Translations under genes and position numbers: made by a program | In this document: in pieces, positions 32,975 to 44,895 of the stretch | Layout: the number at the start of each line of letters is the position of its first letter | Numbering within the stretch: position 1 is the first letter of the stretch | Notes under the pieces: model-generated | Databases searched by the model: none | What the model saw: only the letters and a program-made list of their open reading frames with translations | What the model was told of the DNA's origin: nothing | Assembly: GCA_039583875.1 (NCBI GenBank) | Contig: CM077166.1 | Span: 89,650,564 to 89,714,563 of the forward strand | Length of the DNA stretch: 64,000 nt | From: Platanthera guangdongensis | Taxonomy: Eukaryota; Streptophyta; Magnoliopsida; Asparagales; Orchidaceae | Direction of reading: 5' to 3'

Positions 32975-35780
32975 CTATTTCTGGTCTGGTTCCTTGATAA
33001 CTATGCCTTTGCCAGGTTGGACTTGAGCTTTGACAGGGGCTTCAACAGTTTCAGCATCAGCAGGCTTCTTGCCTTTCAGATATTTCTTTTTAAGTTCTTC
33101 TGCCTTGATCTTCTGCCTCTCAAAATAATGATATGGCTTAGGGAAGTACTTGCTAGGCCCCACTGCAGTAGGAGGTAGCTTTCCCATCTTTGCCTTTCTT
33201 CTATACTGAACTATTGTTTCCTGCCTGATCTCATGTTTTCTCCATTCTGCTTCAGAGAACCACTTGTTCCTGTCATGAGTATTGTCCTTGGTAGCTTTCC
33301 AGGCAGTTAAAATTATATTCCTAGAGTTAGGGCTCCACTGTTCAAAATCTGGCCTTTGTTCTACTTGTTCATTAAACCTCTTTTTGGACAACCTTGTCTC
33401 TTCTTCCTTCTGTAATGCCTCTTGCATGGCTTCAGTAATAGGTTGAACAACCTTTTCAATATGGATATTGTCCTTGCCCTCAGGTGGGCTATACATGGTG
33501 CTCACATCTGCTTGAATCATTTCAAAGTCTGGAGGTGGATAAATGACTTGAGCTACTTCTGGTGGCTCACCTCCAAAATAAGCAGGGTTAATGCCTGATT
33601 CAGCAACATCTTGGTCATCACACAGAGGAGGGTATCCAAGTGTAGCCCTGATTGAATTTGACTAACACTCTCTCCCCCATTATGACTTCTCTAGCCATGT
33701 GATCTCTGACATCATCCTTTTGAAATCTGATCTGACTATCCAAGTATCTGATTCCATCTTTAAAGTAAGGTTTTAGCTTTTGAAGTTGTTCAGATATGAC
33801 CTTCTGGGAGGCTTGGATAGCAGTCTTTACAGCAGAAATTTCTTCCTGGAATACTTTATCAAAATCAGCTTTAGCAGCAGCAGTGGATGTAGAAGGTTCA
33901 GCAGCCTTGTTCTTCAACTCAGTGACTATAGCATTATGGGAGGCAGTCAAATTGTCATTCATTCGTAATTGATTCTCAAGAACATATCCTTGTTTCAATG
34001 CTATATCATCCACCTGTGCCTTGATCTTCTCTTGCTGTATTGCCAAATACACCACTGCATTTCCACCTTTGTGGAAGCAATCAGTCATTTCCTTTTTGTT
34101 AAGGTTCATTTCAAACCTTATAGACTTTATATCTTGGGCAAGATCAAACTGTAAAGCTCTGTGCCCTTCATCTACATAAGCTTCAATAGCTTTTCTTTGT
34201 TCATCCATTTTAACCTGTAGTGCAATCAGTAAAGCACTATAATCAACTGTTGGAGCTTGTTGAACTATAGGCTGTGGGGCTATAGATTGCAGAGCTTTCT
34301 TATAACTCTGACTTCTCCTTTTAAATACATACTGTTTCTTCTTCTTAGCCCTAGCACTCTCCTCATCTTCAGAGGCAGAAGTGCTGGCTATGTCAACCCT
34401 ATCCTTAGGGCTTTGAGGCTTCTCAGTTTGCACATCAGGTGCTTTCTCAGTTTCCAGCCTAATAGGCTCTTCCAGATCTTGTACTTGCTTCCCCTCAGCA
34501 GCAGCATTATCTATTTCAGCAGCTTCCTTGTCCAGGTCAAAATCTGCTTGATCTAGATTTAGAAATAAATCTTCCATGGTGAACTCTTGAGGTGATTGAG
34601 CTGGAGACATTCTTTGCTCTTCAACTTCTGGATCAGGAATTTCTGGAACAGCAGATGTGTCTTTGATAACAACATCTGGTTCTTGACTATGCAGCTGAGT
34701 TTGCTGAGGAACATCAGACAAATCAGCATCTTCTATAAGATATTCTAAAGTATTGAGGTCAGTGAGTACCTCTTGGATGATAGTGGTGGCTTGCTCACTG
34801 TCCAGTGTAGATGGTTCTTCTACAACTGGAGGCTCCCCCTGGCTTTGATCCCTGTGGATGGGGCTAGCTTGTGGTAGCTCCCCCTGGATCTCAACAATTT
34901 CTTGAGCAACAGGGGTCTTCTCTACAGCCTCTTCCTCATGATCATCAGGAGTGAAGACAACATGTTCTTCACTCCCAGAACTACTGGAGGACTCTTGTTC
35001 CACTGGAGCAGTTTTTCTCTTTTTCTTTGGAGGAATCTCCTTCTCAATTACTGTCGTCACTGGGGTTGGTATTTCCTTGGACAATACCTTGTCCCATCTT
35101 GAAAAGATCCTTAGATCCCATTTCCTCATGTGGTTGATCTTGTTTCCTACAGCAGTATTCATTACCTCTGGTATGGTACCAGCTAGGTAGAGTCTAATGA
35201 TCCTGCCCAGATTGGGCTTTTTCAAGCTCTCCTTAATCTTCTCATAAACCACTATAGACCAGTCAGTTCTTAGAGCAAAGATAATTCTAGTCATATTTCC
35301 AAACATATAGGCAGACACTCTGTCATGCCCTCCAGGCTTGCTGAGTAAGACTTTTCCCACTATCTTAGACATGAACTTCCCTTGATTATTCATGCCTTTT
35401 CTGTTGAAAACAGATCCTATCTTCATCTTAGGATCAAGTCCACACCAGGTTAAAGCTTCCCTGGTCTTTGAAGCAGCAACCTCTTCTTCATCTTGAGTTT
35501 TTGGTAGCTGGAGTACCTTCCTCAGACTCTTTGGTGAAACCTTGACCTTAGTTCCATGAACTCTGGATTTGATTCTGAATCCAGATTCATCTACTGCAGC
35601 TCCATTAAGGAATTCAAGTACTTCCTTCTTCTAAATCTTTGTAGGTTCAGAAAAGAGATATTCTAGTCCAGAATCGCCGACGAGAGTTACAACCGCCTTG
35701 ATTTCTGCATCTGCATCGTCGAACGCGCCGCGCACAAGCTCATAACCCTCGTTAACGTTCTCCTCAAGCTTAGGAGCCAT
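32975..35780 (-). pseudogene. Sire-B aORF
   Basis: Start ATGGCTCCTAAG at 35780. The frame is open to 33618 (about 720 codons) except for one TGG-to-TAG at 35631-35633. A short deletion near 33660 ends that frame, and the C-terminal part continues at 33520-32975 in another frame. It shares with A and C the blocks RKGMNNQGKFMSKIVGKVLL, KPGGHDRVSAYMF and KIKESLKKPNLGRI, the acidic middle, a basic AKKKKQYVFKRRSQSYKKAL stretch (possible nuclear signal or nucleic-acid contact), a helical region and the basic C-terminus. No membrane segment is seen. This is the most complete copy in the window. Confidence 0.82.
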
Positions 35781-35813
35781 TAGGTTTGTAGAAGTTGTCT
35801 TTAGAAAAGAGAG

Positions 35814-36260
35814 GTGTCGACACAGTAGTTTTAGTCTCGAAACTTTGAAAGCGTGTCGACAAACAAAGATAGAACCCTATTTATACCTTTCAGAATTTGA
35901 AGATGAACAGGCGGGACAGCTAACTTAAAATATGTCGACACTGGCAATAAGTGTCGACACTGACTTATAATGTCTCGACACACATGTGTCGACACAAGTT
36001 TAGTCAACAGATTTTATGTGTCGACACTTGTTTATGTGTCGACACAACATAACTCGACACAATGTCGAGACTTTACTTAGTAAATACTGAGTGAAACTTA
36101 AGTGTCGACACCACATTTGATGTGTCGACACCTACTTGACATGTGTCGACACAAACATTCTGAAATGTCGACACCAACAACCTGGATGTGTCGACACCTT
36201 TTTCCAGAAGTGTCGACACCACTATTCTGTGTCGACATAGACTTGTCTATGTGTCGACAC
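35814..36260. repeat. Internal GTGTCGACAC array of Sire-B
   Basis: About a dozen exact palindromes plus variants lie between the pol end (36348) and the aORF start. The internal TATA box (complement of 35878-35885) lies inside its aORF-proximal end, with one palindrome (35814-35823) downstream of the box. Confidence 0.9.
35878..35885 (-). promoter_or_regulatory. Putative internal TATA box for Sire-B aORF
   Basis: Complement reads TATAAATA in the context GGTATAAATAGGG, 98 bp upstream of the ATG at 35780. The same context is conserved in Sire-C. Confidence 0.65.
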
Positions 36261-36347
36261 CTTTTTACTTAGCCAATTTTAATTCTGTAAACTTATCTAA
36301 GTTTATCATTCCTAGTTCAATTTTGAATCTATTGAACTTAGCTTCTT

Positions 36348-39300
36348 CTAGGGCTTAGTAAACATATCAGCTATCTGATTATCAGTTTTAACATATTCAA
36401 GTAAAATATCTTCTCTTTCTACATGCTCCCTAAGAAAATGATATTTAATTTCAATATGTTTAGTTCTACTATGAGATACAGGGTTATTAGCTATTGAAAT
36501 AGCACTTGTAGAATCACAGAAAAGTGGAGTTCTACTTACCTGAAATCCATAGTCCTCTAGCTGATGTTGTATCCACAGAAGTTGAGCACAGCAACTTCCT
36601 GCAGCCACATATTCTGACTCAGCTGTGGAGATAGCCACACTGGTTTGCTTCTTGCTACTCCATGAAATTAGTCCCCCACCTAGGAATTGACAGGTTCCAG
36701 TAGTGCTCTTTCTATCCTCTTTGCATCCTGCAAAGTCTGCATCTGAATAACCTGTTAGATCAAAATCTCCATTCCTAGGGTACCAGAGGCCTAGATAGGG
36801 AGTGCCCTTTAGATATCTCAATATTCTTTTGACTGCAGTCAAATGAGACTCTTTAGGGCAGGCTTGATACCTGGCACAAACACATGTAGCATACATAATG
36901 TCAGGTCTACTAGCAGTCAAGTATAATAGGGAGCCAACTATCCCTCTATACAAGGTTTCATCTACAGGTTTCCCTGCATCATCCTTGCTAAGAGACATAC
37001 TTGACCCCATAGGAGTCTTCATGGTGCTGGATGAATCCATACCATACTTCCTTATGAGTTCTAGGGTGAACTTGGACTGACATATGGATAAACCACTTTC
37101 AGTCTGTTTAACTTGGAGACCCAAGAAAAACTTCAGCTCTCCCATACTACTCATCTTAAACTGACCTTGCATAAGTTTTGCAAACTTTTTGCAAAGGCTG
37201 CTTTCAGTAGACCCAAATATAATGTCATCTACATATATTTGGACTAGTATTACTTTGTCTCTAGATTCCCTAAGGAATAGAGTCTTATCTATTTTCCCCC
37301 TTGAGAATTTGTTCTCAATGAGGAAACTAGATAGGGTTTCATACCAAGCCCTAGGGGCTTGCTTTAACCCATATAAAGCTTTCCTAAGTCTATAGACATG
37401 ATGAGGTAGAGTTGGATCAACAAAACCTGAAGGCTGCTCCACATAGACTTCTTCCTTAAGATTACCATTTAGGAATGTTGACTTGACATCCATTTGGTAT
37501 ATCTTGAATCCTTGATAGGTTGCATAGGCCAAGAACATTCTTATGGCTTCCAGTCTGGCTACTGGAGCAAAGGTTTGATCAAAATCAATACCTTCTTCTT
37601 GCCTATATCCTTTAGTAACCAGTCTAGCCTTATTCTTAATGATGACCCCTTGTTCATCCATCTTATTCCTGTAGATCCACTTAGTTCCTATCACATTGTG
37701 GTCTTTAGGTTTAGGAACTAATTCCCAGACCTTGCACTCTTGAACTGATTAAGCTCTTCTTGCATTGCTTCAGTCCATTGTGGATCTTGTATTGCTTCTT
37801 CAAACTTCTTAGGTTCAACTTGTGACAGAAAGCTGGAGTAGATTGCAGCATTCTGATTTCTGCTCCAAGTTTGAACTCCTTGTCTTGGATCTCCAATAAT
37901 CAGCTCTACTGGATGATCTCTAAGATGCCTGTGGGCTAGAGGCATCCTAACTTCTGGTTGAACCACTTCAGCATCTGCATCATGCTGTACTCCTTGTATT
38001 TCTTCAGCAATTGGCACATGTAGTTCTCCCCCTGAACAACAGCTACTATCTTCTACTTGCTGTCTTGCAGCAGACACTTCTTCTATAGTAAGCTTGTCCA
38101 GTTTCTTTGTCAAACCTGAGGGGCTGCACACACTGCTAGACAACTCATTATTAATAAGTTTAGTCTCATCAAAAACTACATGCACTGATTCTTCTACAAC
38201 TTGTGTAGTCAAGTTGTAGACTCTATAAGCCTTACTATTATTGTTGTACCCAACAAAAATTCCCTCTTGGGACTTGACAGCAAACTTAGTTAAGTAAGAC
38301 TTCCCATTGTTAAGTATGAAGCATTTACAACCAAAGATCCTAAAATAGGATAGGATTGGTTTCCTGTCTTTCACAACTTCATAGGGGTTCTTGTTAAGCC
38401 TCTTAGTGATGGTAGCCCTATTTATAACATGGTATGCAGTGTTAACTGCTTCAGCCCAGAAATATTCTGGCAGTGATGTATCACTTAATAGGGTCCTACC
38501 AGCCTCTATCAAGGTCCTATTCTTCCTCTCAGCAATGTCATTTTGCTGAGGTGTTCTAGGTGAAGAGAATTCTTGAAATATCCCAAAGTCTTCCCACAGT
38601 TTTGTCATGCTATCAGACTGAAATTCAGTACCATGGTCACTTCTAATTTTGACCACTGTACTATTTAGTTCATTCTGAATTTGCTTGACAAAGCTATAGA
38701 AGACACTAGGTGTTTCAGATTTCTGTCTTAAGAAGAACACCCAGGAAAACCTTGAGTAGTCATCTACAACTACAAAGGTATAGACCTTCCTACCTAAGCT
38801 GTGAACTGGCATTGGACCAAAAGATCCATATGCAAGAGGTATAAACACCTCACAGCATCTTTGTTTTCTATGCTTCTAAAGGTGGATTTAGTCTGCTTGC
38901 CCTTTTGACAAGCTGAGCAAATGCCATCTTTAACACACTTAACTTGAGGACCATTCCTCACTAACTCTTTGCTAAAGAGTTTGCTAATAGTCTTGTAGTT
39001 AAGATGGGCAAGCCTCTTGTGTCATTTGACACAATGAGAGACTGTCTCATCAGCTACAAGACAAACTGGAGAACCATTGTTCTCAACCATAATGTCTAGG
39101 CAGTAGACATTCCTCTTCCTATAACCTGTCAAAATGATCTCTTGATCACTTGACCTCTTGATATGACAACCATTTTTAACAAATGAGATGTCATACCCTA
39201 CATCACTTAATTGACTTATACTTATTAGGTTGTGTTTCAACCCTTTAACATAAGCCACTTGAGTAATGGTAACTAAGTTTGTAGAAATGTTACCAAATCC

Positions 39301-39465
39301 TTTGAAGATTCCTTTTTCAGAACCACCAAAGGTTACTTTTGGACCATCTTTTACTGGAATGTAGTCCTTTAGTAATCCTCTTGTTCCAGTCATATGTCTG
39401 GAACATCCACTATCCAAGTACCATGTAGGTGTATGGCCACTTGGACTCACCTGCAAAACAGATTA
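36348..39465 (-). pseudogene. Sire-B pol: protease, integrase, RT and RNase H
   Basis: Protease WYLDSGCSRHMTG is near 39430-39390. A TGG-to-TGA stop at 39022 lies just before the integrase HKRLAHLN motif. A 1-bp deletion near 38828 changes frame, then the integrase core is open (38848-37718; IRSDHGTEFQ, PQQNDIAERKNRTL, where D replaces the usual G). A second 1-bp deletion near 37730 precedes a continuous 448-codon RT/RNase H frame (37694-36348) with [32 protein letters not shown] and [13 protein letters not shown]. The enzymes look well preserved apart from these three lesions. Confidence 0.9.
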
Positions 39466-41500
39466 ATGGACCTTAGAACCCAAAGAATTCTTGGGTCCTT
39501 GGTATTTGTTAGTCTGCAATCTGACAAACTACCTACTGGCTTTCCACCAGGTAGCTTGCTACTCACTTTGGCACTTAACATTGTGCCAACAGTCCACTGC
39601 AAAGTGGCCAACCTTGCCACAGCACCAGCATTCAAACTTATTGTACCTTTGCTTAGGTACAGCCTTTGCTGTCTTATCTACAGCAGTCTTGTTGAATGTT
39701 GGGGCTTTGCCCTTGGACTTGGACTTGGACTGCTCAGTCCTAGCAGGTCCAATAAAGCCCAGTCCAGCCTTGCCTTTATGATGAACAAAATCATCAATTA
39801 AAGGTAACACTGACTTAGGTTTAGAAAACCTAGCAACTAAGTCCTTCTCCTTCTGAAGATTGATCTCCAGACTCTTAATTTGATCATTCTTAAAGTGATA
39901 GTACCCATCTGAATCACTGTTATGTGTTTCAGCCTAGCTATCTCATTCAATTTTTGATCAAATTGCTTCTCAAAATCTGTTGCAGCAGCTTTAAGATCAG
40001 CAATTTCCTTTGCCTGACTTTTGGCTAGGACTTGCTTTTCTTGTAAGCTTGCAACAGCACCTTATATTCATCTATAAGCTGATGAATATCATCCTCAGAT
40101 CAGATGCACTTTCATCACTTGATGAAGATGAATCTGATTCTGAACTAGAACAAGAAACTGAACTTGAACTGAACCTTGTACCTGACTGGGTCCTGGCTGC
40201 TCCAGGATTTTGGCACTCTCTGTCAAAGCCATTAGCCCTTGGCATTGACTGTCTTCTTGTTCATAAATAGACTCCATTAACTGCATGAATTCTTACTCTT
40301 CTTCTTCTTCAGCAAACAGCCCTATGTAGGCTTCAGCCTCAGACTCAGTTTCTGAAGAAGAGATATCTGATAGAGTCTTCTCTTCTTGGCTACAAAAGAC
40401 TTCTCTTTCTTGCCTTTGAAATGAGTCTTTTTCCTGTCACCAGATTCTTTCTCTTCTCAGGACAATCTGCAATAACATGGCCCTGTCTATTGCAGCAATA
40501 GCACACTATCTTTGAACTAGTTGCCTTGCTAGATTTTGTCCTTTTCTTGTCATTCTTTGAAGACCTCTTTTTCTGATAAGAGTCTTCCTTTCCATGTGAT
40601 GTAGAAGGCCTTGACCTCCACTGTTTCTTTTTCAAAAACTTCTGAAAGTGTCTAGTGAAAGCAGCAAAGTCTTCATCACTTTCACTGCTTTCTAACTTGT
40701 GCTGACTGACTCATCTGACTCTGATTCAACAATCCTTTGGAGGTGGAGTTGATGATTTATTCCTGCACTTTCCTGGGGACATCAGTCTTGAAAGCAACTG
40801 ATCTTTCTTTGTGCTCAGTCCTTGTTGATTTCTCCTCCTCTTTTCTTACTGTCAACTGCATCTCATATGACAACAACTTGCCAAACAGTGTAGGAGGAGG
40901 AATTTCCCCCAACTTAGCCATTTCTCTTATGGCACAGATCTTTGTGTCCCAATCTTTGGTTAGGGACCTTAAGAACTTATCATTTAGTTCATAGTTACTG
41001 AACTCTCTTCCATAAGACATGAGTTCATTAACTATTCTGTAGAACTTCTTGTAGCACTCAGTTATGCTATCACCTTTACCTTGTCTAAAACTCTCATACT
41101 CCTGATTTAGCAAGGATTTTCTATCTTGTCTAACTTCTTCAGATCCTTCCATATACACTATAAGAGTGTCCCACATCTCTTTAGCTGTCTTGTAGTGTAT
41201 AAGATTCTGAAAAGTAGCATCATCAATGACACTCACTATTATGTTCTGTGCCCTCTTGTCCATTGTGGCTAGGACAATCTCATCCTTAGTCATCTCAGAG
41301 AAATCCTTTGGAGTTCTCTGATTTGCATCCAAAACTGAAATCTTCATGGCACATAAGGCCCTTCCTTTACTGTGATGTAGATTCTAGGGTAGAGGCCTCC
41401 ATAAACAGCCTTACCCTTTCCTTCCAGATCCAAAGATCTCTTTCCTGCATATGGGTAATTTCATGGAACCCAATTCCTTGTGATTCTCAGAAGAACCCAT
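39463..41500 (-). pseudogene. Sire-B gag
   Basis: ATGGGTTCTTCTGAG start at 41500. It encodes QEYESFRQGKGDSITECYKKFYRIVNEL, a zinc knuckle CYCCNRQGHVIADC near 40505-40460 and a second knuckle CWCCGKVGHFAVDC near 39630-39590. Reading is split into several frames between 41347 and 39559, so small indels have accumulated. The gag frame ends at the family TAA (complement of 39463-39465). Confidence 0.85.
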
Positions 41501-41601
41501 GTTTCTTGATTTTCTTGAATTTCTTGAATCTGTGTTTTGCCTTACACTGAATCTGCCAAACAGGATCTCCTTAGACTGTTAGTCCTTTTTGAGGAACCTC
41601 C

Positions 41602-41613
41602 CTCTGATACCAC
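41602..41613 (-). promoter_or_regulatory. Sire-B primer binding site (tRNA-iMet)
   Basis: The complement reads GTGGTATCAGAG, next to the LTR edge at 41615. Confidence 0.88.
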
Positions 41614-41614
41614 T

Positions 41615-43734
41615 TGAAAGATATGGTACCTACACACCTAGAGGGGGGATGAATAGGTGACCTAATCCTTTTCTAACTTTACTGGCAGCAAACAGTTTAT
41701 TATCACAGATTTATAACTTTTGCACAGCAATCATAAAGCATTCACAGCATACACAGCACAATCACAGCACAACACAGTGGTTTATAGTGGTTCTCCAAGA
41801 TATGGGTACATCCACTTTCCCCCTTCGCCTATCTAGCAGTGTACTAGATTCGGCCAAACTCCTCCACTGTCTCAGAACCCAAATTGGTTCCTACACCTCA
41901 GGCCCAAGGCCTTACAACTCAGCTTTATCCCAAAGCCTACACTCAGCCAATCAAGGCCTACACTCAGCCAACCAAGGCCTACACTCAGCCAACAAGGCCT
42001 ACACTCAGAGATCTCAATCTCCTACACTCAGGCACACAAGCCCTACCCTCAGCCTTTATAGTTATAGGCTTACAATTCACTCAGATCCAATGGATCCTAC
42101 ATGTTAAAAATGTATTACAGATATTAACTCTACAACTCAGAAATAAAAGAGGGGAGTTGAGAGTTTCTTGATGAGTTCTTGGAAGAACTCAGCTGGATTC
42201 ACTCTGACTTAGCTTTCTTCAAAGCTTCTTGAGTAGAACTGAATAAGACTGAATCCTCCTGCAGTTGTTCCTTGACCTCTGCCACTTGAGATCCAGAATT
42301 AAATCTGAATCCTTCTTCTCAGCCTAGTTCCAGAGGCTGATTTCTTGGATGGAGCCCTCTCTCTCCAACTTCTTAGATCTACACTTGGACTGCAAGATCT
42401 TCTTATGTTGATACTCTGTGTACCACTTGTTCTTCAACAATGTGATCCACTTGAACAACTATCTGAACAACTCTTGAACTACTATCTGAACCACACTTTC
42501 TGTAAACTGTAGGTGCCTATTTATAGGCCTTCTTCATGGTAACCGGCTGGTCCGGTCCATAACTGACTTCTGATATCTCTGACAGGTGCTGTAGACCGGC
42601 TGTAACGGCAGCTGTCAAGTCATCCAGTCACTTCTTGAAAATCTCTAACTGTCTGTAAGTGTCGAGACTTTCTGTCTCTAAGTGTCGACACTTATAGTCC
42701 AAGTGTCGACACATGTTGTGTAAGTGTCGACACAAGTCTACAAGGTGTCGACACAACTCCTTGTATGTCTCGACACAGATTCTTCTGCATGTGTCGACAC
42801 TGAAATTGAGTGTCGACACAAGTACTTGTTCTTCTAGCTTTTGCTGAATTCTTCTAAGTGTCGACATATCTCCTTTGTGTCGACACAACTTTTTGTGTTG
42901 AATCTGTCAAGTGTCGACACTGCTTCTTAGTGTCGACACATAGTCTTCAATGTCGATACTTGATGAGTGTCGACACAGCTCCTTGTGTCGACACACCTTC
43001 TTCTTGTTGAGACTTCAGTTGAGTGTCGACACATTCCCTTAGTGTCGACACTTGTACTTAGAATATTTTTGTTGATCTTTCTGATCTTTGCTAAGTGTCG
43101 ACACAGCTCCTTGTGTCGACACTTTCTTCAAGTGTAGAGTCTTTAGTTGAGTGTCGACACATTGTGCTGGGTGTCGACACTTACTTCATGTGTTGACTCT
43201 TCTGGTTATGTGTCGACACATTGTGCTGTGTGTCGACACATACTTCAAATGCTGGCTCTTCTATTGAGTGTCGACACATTGTTCTGAGTGTCGACACTTT
43301 AACTTAGTCTCTGCAGACTTTTGCTGAGTGTCGACACAGCTCCAAGTGTCGACACTTTCTGGTGTAGATACAGCTTCACTGGGTGTCGACACAGCTCCTT
43401 GTGTCGACACTTCCTGTCTGCACTTTTCTTCACTGAGTGTCGACACAGCTCCAAGTGTCGACACTTTCTGTCTGGTGTCGACTCTACATCCCAGGTGTCG
43501 ACACAATGACTCCAAGTGTCGACACTGCTTGTCTGGGTGTCGACACAAGTATTCTTAAGTGTCGACACTTTGTCTCTGGGTGTCGACACATGGACTTAGA
43601 AACTTTTTGCTTCAGTCCAGTGATTTCTTAACTTGCACAAGTAAACTCAACATACATCAAATACATTATGATGTATATCATTGAGTTGGGTGAGGCTTCT
43701 TCAAATCAGGTACATTTGACCAATGTACCCAACA
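41615..43734 (-). repeat. Sire-B 5' LTR (right copy)
   Basis: 2120 bp, the same length as the left LTR. Palindrome array 42659-43589, TATAAATA complementary to 42518-42525, same tandem units and ends. Confidence 0.92.
42659..43589. repeat. GTGTCGACAC palindrome array, Sire-B right LTR
   Basis: Near copy of the left array with the same order of spacers. Some motifs differ between the two copies by a single base (for example a variant GTGTTGATAC on the left is an exact palindrome on the right near 42880). Confidence 0.92.
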
Positions 43735-43739
43735 GTTGA

Positions 43740-44895
43740 GTTATCATGTGCAGGTTAAGTAAATGGAAAGGAAAATTCTCTAAGTACAAGTGTCGACACT
43801 TGGGAATGGCTGTGTCGACACCAAAGGCCAGATTGTGTCGACACCCAGAATTTGTGTCGACACACAGAAAATCTATAGACAACGATGTGTCGACACCAAG
43901 GGCCAGATTGTGTCGACATTATCAGGAGTTGTGTCAACACACAGAGAAGCTGTCGACACATTCCAGAATTCTGTCAACAACGACTGTGTCGACACATAGA
44001 ACTTGTATCGACACACACCAGAATTCTGTCGACACCAACTTTGTCAAGACAAGGAGTGTTTGTGTCGACATTCCACAGAAGCTGTGTCGACATCATCAAG
44101 ACCTGTGTCGACAGATGGACTATGTGTGTCGACACATGTGAAGTATTCACTCAACATTCTATGCTGCTGAGTCAAAGTCCAATGAAGGTTGAAGTAATAC
44201 AACTGGAGACTTGATAGCTGTCATTACTCACATTGCTGTCATATCTGTCAGAGTTGTCAGAAGACCGTTTGGAACCGGAACAGCCGGTAACCATGGATGA
44301 AGCCTATATATAGACGTGCTCTCTCAACAATAAGAAATTAATGAAGTACAGATAGCTAATCAATTATAATCTCTGAAGGATTGAGGATCCAGAAGAAGAG
44401 AAAGAAGAAACAGTCAGCAGATTATAGAGAGAGAAAAACAAGAAGGAGAGAAGTTCTCATCCAGTAAAGGCAGAATCTGAATAGTCTACCTAAAGAATTC
44501 ATATCAAGTCTAAAGAAGAATTCAGATTAATTTCTGAAGGAAGCTGGTTGAAGATCAACTCCAACATCAAGAAGATCAACCCTACTTTGTTCAGATTCAA
44601 GAAGTTTTGAAGAAAGCTAAGACAGGTTGATCCTTAAGTAATCAGTTCTATCAAGAACTGATCAAGAAGCCTTCAACTAATTCTCTCTCCATCTGGTTTA
44701 AGATATCATTATATTTTCATTAATAATATTTGTAGGATCTGTAATAGATCTGTGTGTAGGAGATTTACTTCTCTGAGTTGTAAGCCTAAATTATAAAGGC
44801 TGAGATAGGGCTGAGTGCCTGAGATAGGGGAATCTGTTCCCTGAGTTGTAAGCCTGTGAAAGAGGCTGAGGTAGGGCTTTTGCCTGAGTTGTAAG
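43740..44895 (+). repeat. Sire-A 3' LTR, piece 2
   Basis: Continues the Sire-A LTR after Sire-B, with the palindrome array (43790-44135), CCGGTAACCATGG, TATA box (44305-44313) and leader. Cut by Sire-C with the duplication gtaag (44891-44895). Confidence 0.92.

Larger units (their letters stand above)
30556..43734 (-). mobile_element. Sire-B: SIRE-type element nested in Sire-A 3' LTR
   Basis: A 13,179-bp element in reverse orientation with TG...CA ends, flanked by gttga (30551-30555 and 43735-43739). Both LTRs are 2120 bp with few differences, so the insertion is fairly recent. It carries gag, pol, internal palindrome array and aORF in the same order as Sire-A. It belongs to an LTR subtype with a longer array than Sire-A. 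Pol has one TGG-to-TGA stop (39022) and two single-base deletions relative to Sire-C. Confidence 0.94.

Noticed and set aside
42659..43631. ORFs with repeated CRH, VDT and VST words on both strands of the arrays
   Set aside because: They are translations of GTGTCGACAC in different frames. The palindrome has no stop codon in any frame, so long frames arise without coding selection.
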